A stretch of 64,000 nucleotides of DNA from Bradyrhizobium stylosanthis (GTDB lineage Bacteria; Pseudomonadota; Alphaproteobacteria; Rhizobiales; Xanthobacteraceae): the NCBI RefSeq assembly GCF_001641335.1, contig NZ_LVEM01000006.1, positions 434,142 to 498,141 of the forward strand, given 5' to 3'. Positions 1 to 7,654 of this stretch are shown piece by piece. The first letter of the stretch is position 1; the number at the start of each line of letters is the position of its first letter. Both the position numbers and the translations under genes were made by a program. The notes under the pieces were generated by a model. That model had not been told where the DNA came from, searched no databases, and worked only from the letters and a program-made list of their open reading frames with translations.

Positions 1-1309
1 CAATATCGGGGCCGGTGACGGCGATGCGGTCCGCATGCGGGATAGCGCGCGCCTCGAACAGGCCCTTGAGCTTGACGCCCTGCCACTGACTCTCGCTCAG
101 CAGCGACACCACGTTGGACATGGCGTGGATGCGGCCGATCAGGAGCTCGCGCGCCACGTCGATGTCGGAGCCGTGGCGCAGCGTGCGCGTCACGATCGAC
201 TGGATCACCGCCAGAATATTCTTCACGCGGTGGTTCAGCTCGTCGATGACCGCGGTCAGGCGGCGCTCAAAGCCGATCCTGACCTGGATCTCGCGGCTGA
301 GCCTCAGATTGTTGTAGGCGACATAGCCGAACAGGCCGCACACCATCGCGGTGATGGCAAAGCCGATCGCGGCCACGATGATCGCGGTCTGCTCGGCACG
401 GCGCAGCGAGTTGGTCTTGGCGTAGTAGCCGAGCTGCCAGTCACGGCCGCCGAAGCTCACGGTGCGGGTCGCCGACGGCGGCGGTCCATCCGCTCCCATG
501 CGCGTGGAGACAATGCCCTGGTCGTTGGCAACGAGCTCGCCGCCCTCCTTGCGGGGGTCCTTGAGTGCGACCGAGAACAACGACATGTCGTCATTGGTCA
601 GCATCAGCGAGGCAAGCTCATAAGAAAATGTGACGAAGCCGGCCGGCTCTGTTGCTCCCTCGGGAATCACGGGGGCTGCCACGATGACGCCGATCGGGCC
701 GTTGCCGCGCAGCAGCGGCACCGGGTCGGAGGCGACCGACCGCTTCTCGATCCGGGCCCGGGCGAGCATGGCGCTGCGCACGGGGTCCTGATCATAGCTG
801 CGGCCGGGCAGCGCCTTGGTCTCGTCGCTGCGCGGCTCGAGATCCAGCAGCACATCGATCGGCTGGGTGAGGCTCGCCGGATCGATCGGCTTGTCGCTGT
901 AGTCGCGGATCTGCGGTCGCGGGAAACCGGCGGCCGAGATCGCGGATTGCGCCGCAGCGAGTTCGTTCGGCTGCAGCCGGGCGACCCAGCCCGCCACCAC
1001 GAAATCGGTCTTGAACGCGTAGATCGCCGAGCGCAGCGGCTCCAGCATGTTGGGCTTGAGCACCGACGGCGCACGGAACAGGCCTGAGGCGACACGGGCG
1101 AGCAGCTCGCGCTCGGTGAGCCGGTCCTGGACCAGGCTTGCATGGACATCGATCGCACGCGCCAGCGCGATCCGGTCCAGCGCCAGCTCCTGGTCGTGGA
1201 CGCGATAGGCGGCGAGCCCGGAGAGCAGCACTCCGAGCAGAGCGATGAAGCCGATGATGAAACCCAGCCTGACCACGCGACTACTCAGACGGAAGCGGGA
1301 GGTCGGCAA
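1..1309 (-). CDS. CHASE-domain HWE/HisKA_2-type sensor histidine kinase (partial, C-terminus outside window)
   Basis: Reading leftward, a basic N-terminus is followed by a membrane segment (residues about 13-36), a large extracytoplasmic domain of about 250 residues, a second membrane segment near residues 305-328 and then an H-box, ELNHRVKNILAVIQS, near residue 350. That H-box is typical of HWE/HisKA_2 kinases, and the twin-membrane sensory domain fits the CHASE type. The ATPase domain lies beyond the left edge. The open frame begins at a TTG directly after a stop; a GTG at 1276 is the alternative start. No obvious Shine-Dalgarno sequence decides between them. The gene lies 266 bp downstream of ureG on the same strand, so it could be read from the urease unit or from its own promoter. 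The ligand is unknown. Confidence 0.75.
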   Translation of the reverse strand, partial: MPTSRFRLSSRVVRLGFIIGFIALLGVLLSGLAAYRVHDQELALDRIALARAIDVHASLVQDRLTERELLARVASGLFRAPSVLKPNMLEPLRSAIYAFKTDFVVAGWVARLQPNELAAAQSAISAAGFPRPQIRDYSDKPIDPASLTQPIDVLLDLEPRSDETKALPGRSYDQDPVRSAMLARARIEKRSVASDPVPLLRGNGPIGVIVAAPVIPEGATEPAGFVTFSYELASLMLTNDDMSLFSVALKDPRKEGGELVANDQGIVSTRMGADGPPPSATRTVSFGGRDWQLGYYAKTNSLRRAEQTAIIVAAIGFAITAMVCGLFGYVAYNNLRLSREIQVRIGFERRLTAVIDELNHRVKNILAVIQSIVTRTLRHGSDIDVARELLIGRIHAMSNVVSLLSESQWQGVKLKGLFEARAIPHADRIAVTGPDI

Positions 1310-1575
1310 TTAACACGGAGCATATGAACGCCGCTCGAACGGCCATGTGCCGAAACAGGGTGAACCCCAATGGCGGAGATAATGGAGGAGGAGGCATCAG
1401 TACGCAACTTGGGTCGCCTGAAAAGCTTAATCCGCCCGGCCGAGGGTCCGGCCAACGCGGGCTTTGCTCCGGGCACCGAAGGTAGATAATCGCCATGTCG
1501 GAATTTTGTTCCGCCGCGGCAGCTCTGCCTCAGGCGTTAACGGCGAAAAACCCCTGCGCCAAGTCGTCGCGTCGG

Positions 1576-2199
1576 TCAGCCCGCCCGTTTCAGCCCGCCT
1601 TTGGCCTCGATGAAGCCGACGATGCGGTCGAGCCCCTCGCTCTTCTTCAGGTTGGTCATGACGAAGGGCCGCTCCCCGCGCATGCGCCTGGCGTCGGTGT
1701 CCATCTTTTCCAGGGAAGCGCCGACATGGGGGGCGAGGTCGATCTTGTTAATGACCAGCAGGTCGGAGCGGGTGATGCCGGGACCGCCCTTCGACGGGAT
1801 CTTGTCGCCGGCGGCCACGTCGATGACGTAGATGGTGAGGTCGGCAAGCTCCGGGGAAAAAGTGGCAGCGAGATTGTCGCCGCCGGACTCGATCAGCACG
1901 AGATCGAGGCCCGGGAATTTGGCGCGCATGTCCGCGACCGCGGCGAGGTTCATCGAGGCGTCCTCGCGGATCGCGGTGTGCGGACAGCCGCCGGTCTCGA
2001 CACCCGCGATGCGATCCGGCGTCAGAGACCCCGAGCGCACCAGGAATTCCGCATCCCATTTGGTGTAGATGTCGTTGGTGATCGCGGCGATGTCATAGCG
2101 CTCGCGCATGGTCTTGCAGAGCAGGTCCATCAGCGCAGTCTTGCCTGACCCAACCGGGCCGCCGACGCCGACACGCAAGGGGCCGTGAGTTTTCGACAT
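1576..2199 (-). CDS. ureG: Urease accessory GTPase UreG
   Basis: UreG is the SIMIBI-class GTPase that powers nickel delivery to apo-urease in the UreD-UreF-UreG complex. The 207-residue length is normal. Visible motifs are the P-loop GGPVGSGKT at residues 13-21, the metal-binding CPH at 72-74 within GGCPHTAIREDAS, ESGGDNLAATFSPEL near 104, and the guanine-specificity motif NKID near 151. It is the last gene of the urease unit, separated from ureF by a 118-bp palindromic repeat. That repeat could act as an RNA stem-loop between the two cistrons. Assignment is secure. Confidence 0.97.
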   Translation of the reverse strand: MSKTHGPLRVGVGGPVGSGKTALMDLLCKTMRERYDIAAITNDIYTKWDAEFLVRSGSLTPDRIAGVETGGCPHTAIREDASMNLAAVADMRAKFPGLDLVLIESGGDNLAATFSPELADLTIYVIDVAAGDKIPSKGGPGITRSDLLVINKIDLAPHVGASLEKMDTDARRMRGERPFVMTNLKKSEGLDRIVGFIEAKGGLKRAG

Positions 2200-2219
2200 A
2201 TCGCTCGCTCTTTCCTAAC

Positions 2220-2337
2220 GTCGTCCCGGCGAAGGCCGGGACCCATACCGCGTGATCTCGCAATAAGGCATTCTGGCCGATACGGTGCACCACAATTGTC
2301 GACGGTGGTTATGGGTCCCGGCCTTCGCCGGGACGAC
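2220..2337. repeat. Palindromic intergenic repeat, copy 1 (ureG-ureF gap)
   Basis: Imperfect inverted repeat whose 27-bp arms (2220-2246 and 2311-2337) carry the core CCCGGCGAAGGCCGGGACC. Each arm is itself self-complementary, so a cruciform or double hairpin is possible. The same family occurs at 52602-52728 and 59268-59388. The segment just inside the left arm (ACCGCGTGATC) is shared with the 52602 copy. Confidence 0.9.
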
Positions 2338-2360
2338 ACCGTGGCAACATCCCGCTCCAC

Positions 2361-3083
2361 TCATGACCTGAACAGCCGCGTATATTGCGTCTCGTGCCGC
2401 AGGCTGGCGAGATCGGCGCGGAACGTGGCGCTGCCGAGATCGTCCAATGCCGCATTCAGGGCGCGATGGGCGGTCGCCGCCACTGCGGCTTCGAGCTTCA
2501 CCAGCACACGCTGGCTGTCGGTCTGGCCGAGCGGAATGAGGCGGCTGGCGGCGGAGATCCAGTTCGAGACCAGCGCATGCAGGAAGGCGTGCAGCGTCGG
2601 CGCCAGCGGCACGCCATGCATCGCTGCGACCACGCCGACCGCGACGGGATAGACCAGTGGTGTCCGGCATGCCGCAACCATGGCATCCAGCCCTTCCGCA
2701 TCCCACGCGGCGCGCGCGATGTCGATGAAGGCGCGACCCTGCGAGACCGTCTCCAGTTGCCGCTCGCGCGAGGGCACGAAGGCGGCCGCAAGCTCTGCGA
2801 CGTCCTTGAGAGCAGTCTCGTCGCCGGCCTCGGCGGCGCGATAGGCGTGGACCAGGAAGGTCGCGTCGCAGAAGCCGGACCCGTCACCGAGCATCGCATC
2901 GAGCCAGTCGGCGAGCGTCGCAACGTTCGTGATATCGCCCGCCTCGACCGCCCATTCGATCCCGCTGGAATAGGAGAAGCCTCCGACGGGAAACGCCGGC
3001 GACAGCCAAGTCATCAGCCGGTACAGCGCCGCCGCCTCGCGTTCGGCGAGGTCACCGGCACCGACTGGCTCATTTGTGGTCAT
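2361..3083 (-). CDS. ureF: Urease accessory protein UreF
   Basis: UreF bridges UreD and UreG during urease nickel loading and regulates UreG GTPase activity. The sequence LSPAFPVGGFSYSSGIEWA near the N-terminus is the family hallmark. The ATG at 3083 (MTTNEPVG) gives 240 residues, the usual size, and overlaps the ureE stop by 14 bp. The frame stays open upstream to 3227, but that extension is only the out-of-frame reading of the ureE histidine tail and is rejected. The tight overlap suggests translational coupling with ureE. Confidence 0.95.
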   Translation of the reverse strand: MTTNEPVGAGDLAEREAAALYRLMTWLSPAFPVGGFSYSSGIEWAVEAGDITNVATLADWLDAMLGDGSGFCDATFLVHAYRAAEAGDETALKDVAELAAAFVPSRERQLETVSQGRAFIDIARAAWDAEGLDAMVAACRTPLVYPVAVGVVAAMHGVPLAPTLHAFLHALVSNWISAASRLIPLGQTDSQRVLVKLEAAVAATAHRALNAALDDLGSATFRADLASLRHETQYTRLFRS

Positions 3084-3654
3084 GAGCATGCTTGTGGCCG
3101 TGGTGATGGTCGGGATGGTCGCAATGCTCGTCGTGATGATGATGATCGTGTCCATGGTCATGCGCGGCATGATCATGGCCATGATGGTCGTGGCCATGGT
3201 GGTCATGGCCGTGTCCGTGACCAGCATCGGCGTAAGCGCCGCCTTCGGGATCGAACGGCGCCTCGATCTCGACCACGCGCGCGCCGAGGCCCTTCACCAT
3301 GGCTTCGATGACGTGGTCGCTGCGGATGCGCAAGGCCTTGGCCATGATCTGCGTCGGCAGATGCCGGTTGCCGAGATGCCAGCCGACGCGGATGAGGTGG
3401 TGCGGATCGCGGCCGCGGATCTCGAGCAGCGGCTCGGGCGCAGCGACCACTTCCACCAGCCGGCCATCCTCCAGCACCAGCGCATCGCCGCCGCGTAGCG
3501 CGACGGCGTTCTCGAGGTCGAGCAGGAACTCGAGCCCGCGCGTCCCCGTCATCGCCATGCGGCGGCGGTGCCGATCGTCGAAATCGAGCACGACCGTGTC
3601 CGCCGGCGTCTCCGTGAAGCGGTGCTGTCCCTTAACCTGCGTCGCCCGGATCAT
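3070..3654 (-). CDS. ureE: Urease nickel metallochaperone UreE with His-rich tail
   Basis: UreE binds Ni2+ and passes it to the UreDFG-urease complex. This copy has 194 residues. The central metal-binding region includes the conserved GWHLGNRHLPTQI near residues 91-103. The C-terminal 50 residues are extremely histidine-rich (26 His, interspersed with Asp and Gly), a nickel-storage tail seen in some UreE proteins. The tail-coding DNA is low in complexity. The 3' end overlaps ureF by 14 bp. Upstream are two small ABM-fold genes rather than ureC itself. Confidence 0.96.
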   Translation of the reverse strand: MIRATQVKGQHRFTETPADTVVLDFDDRHRRRMAMTGTRGLEFLLDLENAVALRGGDALVLEDGRLVEVVAAPEPLLEIRGRDPHHLIRVGWHLGNRHLPTQIMAKALRIRSDHVIEAMVKGLGARVVEIEAPFDPEGGAYADAGHGHGHDHHGHDHHGHDHAAHDHGHDHHHHDEHCDHPDHHHGHKHAHDHK

Positions 3655-3666
3655 TGGCTTGTGTCC

Positions 3667-3966
3667 TCAGAACTTCTCGACCTTGGCGTCGCTGATGATC
3701 TCGATCACCGTCGGCGCCGTCTTCATCTGCGCGGAATATTCGCGCCACACCTTCATGTGCGGCGCCCGGCCGTGAGCGTTGAGATCCTCGCGGGTCTCCC
3801 AGCGCTCGACCACGACATAGAGGTTCGGATTGTTGACGCTGACGTTGCCGTCATAGGAGATACAGCCCTTCTCCTTGAGCGTCTCGACGGTGCAGGCCTT
3901 GTGACCCCTGATGAAGTCGTCCTTGTTCTCCGGCTTCATCGGCGTGGTGGCGATGACGTAGATCAT
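3667..3966 (-). CDS. ABM-fold protein (putative quinol/antibiotic-biosynthesis monooxygenase family), copy 1
   Basis: A 99-residue protein of the antibiotic biosynthesis monooxygenase (dimeric alpha-beta barrel) superfamily. It begins MIYVIATTPMKPE and contains a central CISYDGNVSV strand followed by VVERWET and the HM motif of APHMKVW. The ATG at 3966 has an AGGGA about 8 nt upstream; the open frame runs further upstream but that part overlaps the second ABM gene. It lies between ureC and ureE in the urease operon, next to a homologous gene of identical length. ABM proteins can be cofactor-free oxygenases or degradative enzymes. No substrate can be inferred, and no established role in urease assembly is known to me. 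Confidence 0.85.
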   Translation of the reverse strand: MIYVIATTPMKPENKDDFIRGHKACTVETLKEKGCISYDGNVSVNNPNLYVVVERWETREDLNAHGRAPHMKVWREYSAQMKTAPTVIEIISDAKVEKF

Positions 3967-3989
3967 GGGGTTGTTCCCTGTTATTCTTG

Positions 3990-4289
3990 TTAGCGAACGT
4001 CGACCTTCTCGGGCGTGATCACCTCGATCTTCGGCGGCGCCGTGAAGCATTTGACGGCGATGCGGCCGAACGTTTTCATGTGCTCCATGCCACGATGCGG
4101 CACCAGCGCCTCGGCATTCTCCCACTGCTCGACGAACACCATCTTGCTGGGATCGGTGACGCTCTCATGCAGATCATAGGCGATATTGCCGGGCTCCTTC
4201 CGCGTCTCCTTGATGCAGGCGGTGGCGGCTGCAATGAATTCGGCGCGCGTCTCGGGCTTGATGGTCAAGGTGGCAACGACGTAGATCAC
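3990..4289 (-). CDS. ABM-fold protein (putative quinol/antibiotic-biosynthesis monooxygenase family), copy 2
   Basis: A second 99-residue ABM-fold protein beginning (V/M)IYVVATLTIKPE and carrying NIAYDLHESV, FVEQWEN and HMKTFG. These are the same landmarks in the same order as its neighbour, so the two probably arose by tandem duplication. I chose the GTG at 4289 because it has a GGGAGG at good spacing and aligns with the neighbour's start; the frame is open to 4403. The gene lies 126 bp downstream of ureC. Function is unknown; a detoxifying or redox side role within the nitrogen-scavenging unit is only a guess. Confidence 0.83.
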   Translation of the reverse strand: MIYVVATLTIKPETRAEFIAAATACIKETRKEPGNIAYDLHESVTDPSKMVFVEQWENAEALVPHRGMEHMKTFGRIAVKCFTAPPKIEVITPEKVDVR

Positions 4290-4415
4290 GAAATCCTCCC
4301 GGCTTTTCTTCTCTGGGTTAGGTACCGGGCCGGACATTAGACCAGGCGGGACCGAACGCAAAACCGGAAAAGCCGCCCCCGGACCTGCGCCGGGGGCATG
4401 CATCGAGGCGCTATT

Positions 4416-6131
4416 TCAGTACATGAAATATCGCTGCGCCATCGGCAGCACCTCGGCGGGCGCGCAGGTCAGAAGCTCGCCGTCGGCGCGGACCTCGTAG
4501 GTCTCCGGATCGACCTCGATGTTCGGCGTGGCGTCGTTGTGGACCATGCTCTTCTTGGAGATCTTGCCGCGGGTGTTCTGGACCGCATAGAGCTTCTTCT
4601 CGATGCCGAGTTTTCGCGCGAGACCTCCCGCAACGGCCGCCTTCGAAGTGAACACCACCGAGGACGCGGTGCGCGCCCTGCCGAAAGCGCCGAACATCGG
4701 CTGGTAGTGCACCGGCTGCGGCGTCGGGATCGAGGCGTTGGGATCGCCCATGGGCGCCGCGACGATCGTGCCGCCCTTGACGATGCAATCCGGCTTGACG
4801 CCGAAGAATGCGGGCGACCACAGCACGAGGTCGGCCATCTTGCCCTTCTCGACCGAGCCGATCAGCTTCGACACGCCATGCGCGATCGCTGGATTGATGG
4901 TGTACTTGGCGATGTAGCGCTTGACGCGGAAATTGTCGTTATCCTTGCCCTTGTCCTGCGGCAGCGACCCGCGCTGCTTCTTCATCTTGTCGGCGGTCTG
5001 CCAGGTCCGGATGATGACCTCGCCGAGACGGCCCATGGCCTGCGAATCCGAGGACATCATCGAGAGCGCGCCGAGATCGTGCAGGATATCCTCGGCGGCG
5101 ATGGTTTCCTTGCGGATGCGGCTTTCCGCGAAAGCCAGGTCTTCGGCGATCGAGGGATCGAGATGGTGGCACACCATCAGCATGTCGAGATGCTCGTCGA
5201 TGGTGTTGCGCGTGAAGGGGCGCGTCGGGTTGGTCGAGGACGGCAGCACGTTCTTCAGGCCCGCGACCTTGATGATATCGGGGGCATGGCCGCCGCCGGC
5301 GCCTTCGGTGTGGAAGGCGTGGATGGTGCGGCCCTTGAACGCCTTGATCGTGTCCTCGACGAAACCGGACTCGTTCAGCGTGTCGGAATGCAGCATGACC
5401 TGGATGTCGTGATCGTCGGCCACCGACAGGCAGTTGTCGATCGCAGCCGGCGTCGTGCCCCAGTCCTCGTGCAGCTTGAGCGCGCAAGCGCCGCCCTTGA
5501 TCATCTCGACCAGGGCAGCGGGCCGCGAAGCGTTGCCCTTGCCGGAAATGCCGAGATTGACCGGGAAAGCATCGAACGACTGGATCATCCGCCCCATGTG
5601 CCACGGTCCCGGTGTACACGTCGTGGCGAAGGTGCCGTGCGACGGACCTGTGCCGCCCCCCAGCATCGAGGTGACACCACTCATCAACGCGTGCTCGATC
5701 TGCTGCGGGCAGATGAAATGGATGTGGCTGTCGAAGCCGCCCGCGGTGAGGATCTTGCCCTCACCCGCGATCACATCCGTGCCAGGACCGATGACGATGG
5801 TCACGCCCGGCTGGATATCGGGATTGCCGGCCTTGCCGATCGCGGAAATCATGCCATCCTTGATCGCGACGTCGGCTTTCACAATGCCCCAGTGATCGAC
5901 GATCAGCGCATTGGTGATGACGGTGTCGGCCGCACCCTGCTTGTTGGTGACCTGCGACTGCCCCATGCCATCGCGGATCACTTTGCCGCCGCCGAACTTC
6001 ACCTCCTCGCCGTAGACGGTGAAATCCTTCTCGACCTCGATGATGAGGTCGGTGTCGGCGAGCCGCACCTTGTCGCCGGTGGTCGGGCCGAACATGTCGG
6101 CATAGACGGAACGCTTTATTTTGACGGACAT
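4416..6131 (-). CDS. ureC: Urease alpha (catalytic) subunit UreC
   Basis: The large subunit of the nickel urease, hydrolysing urea to ammonia and carbamate in the cytoplasm. At 571 residues it matches the family length. The nickel ligands and catalytic residues are all present: the HIH pair in GGFDSHIHFICPQQ, the carbamylated lysine in ALKLHEDWGTTP, the histidine in MLHSDTLNESG, HAFHTEGAGGGH, the mobile-flap Cys-His of MVCHHLDPS, and the aspartate in MMSSDSQAMGR. The ATG at 6131 (MSVKIKRS) is preferred to the adjacent GTG at 6134. It follows the HD-domain gene closely, consistent with a single transcript. Confidence 0.98.
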   Translation of the reverse strand: MSVKIKRSVYADMFGPTTGDKVRLADTDLIIEVEKDFTVYGEEVKFGGGKVIRDGMGQSQVTNKQGAADTVITNALIVDHWGIVKADVAIKDGMISAIGKAGNPDIQPGVTIVIGPGTDVIAGEGKILTAGGFDSHIHFICPQQIEHALMSGVTSMLGGGTGPSHGTFATTCTPGPWHMGRMIQSFDAFPVNLGISGKGNASRPAALVEMIKGGACALKLHEDWGTTPAAIDNCLSVADDHDIQVMLHSDTLNESGFVEDTIKAFKGRTIHAFHTEGAGGGHAPDIIKVAGLKNVLPSSTNPTRPFTRNTIDEHLDMLMVCHHLDPSIAEDLAFAESRIRKETIAAEDILHDLGALSMMSSDSQAMGRLGEVIIRTWQTADKMKKQRGSLPQDKGKDNDNFRVKRYIAKYTINPAIAHGVSKLIGSVEKGKMADLVLWSPAFFGVKPDCIVKGGTIVAAPMGDPNASIPTPQPVHYQPMFGAFGRARTASSVVFTSKAAVAGGLARKLGIEKKLYAVQNTRGKISKKSMVHNDATPNIEVDPETYEVRADGELLTCAPAEVLPMAQRYFMY

Positions 6132-6168
6132 CACAAGCCCCGTTTGCGTTTGAATGTCTTGATGGTAC

Positions 6169-6708
6169 TCACAGCGAAGCCCTCGCTGCTCTCACGGCAT
6201 CGTCGAATTTCGTATCGAGCCACGGATTGCCGCCGCGGCAGCCGGCGACAACCTGCTCGGCCCAGCCGGTGTAGTCGACGAGATCGTCGCGCTCCGCAGT
6301 GGTCGGGTCGGCATGAACGCGCGCGCCGATATTGCTGATCTTGTCGGCGATCTTGATCAGCTTGGCGCCCGGCGATTTGTGTGGAGCGTCCTCGACCTGC
6401 TTCTGCCGCCGCTCTGCCTTCGGCAGGCTCATATCGTCGGTACATTCGACGACGAGGGACGCGACACGCTCCGAGAATATCTGCGCGAGCTCCTCGCGCG
6501 TGGTGTCGGTGTCTTCGATTGTATCGTGCAGCCACCCGGCTGCGACCAGCTCGGCATCGGCACCATCGGTCGCAGTCGCGAGCAGGTTCGCGACCTCGGC
6601 GAGATGGTTGATGTAAGGCTCGTTCCCCCGCCCCTTCCGCGCCATGCCATTGTGTCGGCGCGCAGCCAGCTCGGCAGCTTCGGATATGAGGTTGACAGCG
6701 GAGAGCAT
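6169..6708 (-). CDS. HD-domain phosphohydrolase, MESH1/SpoT-like (putative small alarmone hydrolase)
   Basis: A 179-residue single-domain protein lying between ureB and ureC. It shows the order of motifs found in the ppGpp-hydrolase HD domain of SpoT/MESH1 proteins: ARRHN and EPYINHLAEVA, then AGWLHDTIEDTDT, a region ending VECTDD, and finally AKLIKIADKISNI. There is no synthetase, TGS or ACT domain. The ATG at 6708 has GGGAG about 10 nt upstream; a GTG at 6735 is an alternative. Substrate specificity cannot be read from sequence alone: (p)ppGpp is the family-based guess, but other nucleotides are possible. Placement inside a urease operon suggests co-regulation with nitrogen limitation. Confidence 0.85.
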   Translation of the reverse strand: MLSAVNLISEAAELAARRHNGMARKGRGNEPYINHLAEVANLLATATDGADAELVAAGWLHDTIEDTDTTREELAQIFSERVASLVVECTDDMSLPKAERRQKQVEDAPHKSPGAKLIKIADKISNIGARVHADPTTAERDDLVDYTGWAEQVVAGCRGGNPWLDTKFDDAVRAARASL

Positions 6709-6786
6709 GGTCACCGTGCTCCCTCGTGATGACACGTGGAGTTGTTATGGCGCCGCGACACCACATCGGTCAGCGCCCGGGGCATA

Positions 6787-6822
6787 CCCCTCTCCCCAAC
6801 CCTCCCCCGCAAGAGGGGAGGG
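6787..6822. repeat. Short palindromic fragment rich in CCCTCTCCCC
   Basis: An imperfect inverted repeat (CCCCTCTCCCC and, after about 15 bp, GAGGGGAGGG) upstream of the HD-domain gene. It resembles the arm of the larger repeat at 61015-61216, so it is likely a truncated member of that family. Confidence 0.5.
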
Positions 6823-6877
6823 AGCCCGACCGGAGTGCTCACCTCATTGTGGATCACGGCACTCGCCTCGGCTTACG

Positions 6878-7183
6878 TCAAAGCTTCCCCATCACGTCGC
6901 CGCGGAAGCCGTAGATCGTCTTCTTGCCGGCGAGCGCGACGAGCTGGACGTCGCGGGTCTGGCCGGGCTCGAAGCGGACGGCGGTGCCGGCGGCGATGTC
7001 GAGGCGCATGCCGCGGGCTTTCTTGCGGTCGAACTTCAGCGCCGGGTTGGTCTCGAAGAAATGGTAGTGCGAGCCGACCTGGATCGGACGGTCGCCGGTA
7101 TTGGCGACCGTCAGCGTCACGGTCTTGCGGCCGGCATTGAGCTCGATCTCGCCGTCCTGAATGAAGAGTTCGCCGGGGATCAT
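6878..7183 (-). CDS. ureB: Urease beta subunit UreB
   Basis: A structural subunit of the three-chain bacterial urease. The 101-residue product begins MIPGELFIQDGEIELN and contains IQVGSHYHFFETNP, both strongly conserved in UreB. The separate alpha, beta and gamma genes are the normal arrangement in proteobacteria. It is separated from ureA by about 130 bp holding a palindromic repeat, unusual for subunits that must be made in equal amounts. The gene ends about 170 bp before the HD-domain gene. Confidence 0.97.
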   Translation of the reverse strand: MIPGELFIQDGEIELNAGRKTVTLTVANTGDRPIQVGSHYHFFETNPALKFDRKKARGMRLDIAAGTAVRFEPGQTRDVQLVALAGKKTIYGFRGDVMGKL

Positions 7184-7207
7184 GTGCTACCTCGCCTTGC
7201 TCCGCTG

Positions 7208-7293
7208 CGTCATGGCCGGGCCTGTCCCGGCCATCCACGTGATGCCACTTGGTCCGAAGGTCGTGGGTGCCCGGGACAAGCCCGGGCATGACG
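7208..7293. repeat. Palindromic repeat between ureB and ureA
   Basis: Two 32-bp arms, 7208-7239 and 7262-7293, form an imperfect inverted repeat (outer ends CGTCATG and CATGACG, inner ends CCACG and CGTGGG). Each arm also contains a GGCCGGG...CCCGGCC type hairpin. It differs from the 2220 family. In RNA it would form a stable structure between two urease structural genes. Confidence 0.85.
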
Positions 7294-7314
7294 ATGTTGA
7301 TGCAGTTTCGCGCT

Positions 7315-7617
7315 TCACCTGATCGGCTCGTGCACGGTGACGAGCTTGGTGCCATCCGGGAAGGTCGCCTCGACCTGGATGTCGTGGATCATCTCGGGGA
7401 TTCCCGGCATCACTTGATCGCGGGTGAGGACCTGCGCGCCGGATTGCATCAGCTCGGCGACGGTGCGGCCGTCGCGCGCGCCTTCGAGGATGAAATCGGA
7501 GATGATCGCGATCGCTTCGGGATGGTTGAGCTTGACGCCGCGGTCCAGCCGCCGCCGCGCCACGATCGCCGCCATCGAGATCAGAAGCTTGTCCTTTTCG
7601 CGGGGAGACAGGTTCAT
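7315..7617 (-). CDS. ureA: Urease gamma subunit UreA
   Basis: The small structural subunit of urease, 100 residues, beginning MNLSPREKDKLLISMAA and ending TKLVTVHEPIR. It contains LNHPEAIAIISDFILEGARDG, the most conserved stretch of the family. It starts 37 bp downstream of ureD in the same direction and belongs to the urt-ure transcription unit. Confidence 0.97.
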   Translation of the reverse strand: MNLSPREKDKLLISMAAIVARRRLDRGVKLNHPEAIAIISDFILEGARDGRTVAELMQSGAQVLTRDQVMPGIPEMIHDIQVEATFPDGTKLVTVHEPIR

Positions 7618-7654
7618 GAAGAATCTCTTCCGTTCATCACGTCAATTCAGCCAG

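Noticed and set aside
3084..3227. Upstream extension of ureF to 3227
   Set aside because: The added residues are Met/Thr/Ile-rich and arise from the other-frame reading of the UreE His-rich tail. The ATG at 3083 gives the normal UreF length.
4398..6338. 646-residue plus-strand frame opposite ureC
   Set aside because: Same reason: ureC on the minus strand is complete with all nickel ligands; the opposite frame is Arg/Asp/His-rich noise.
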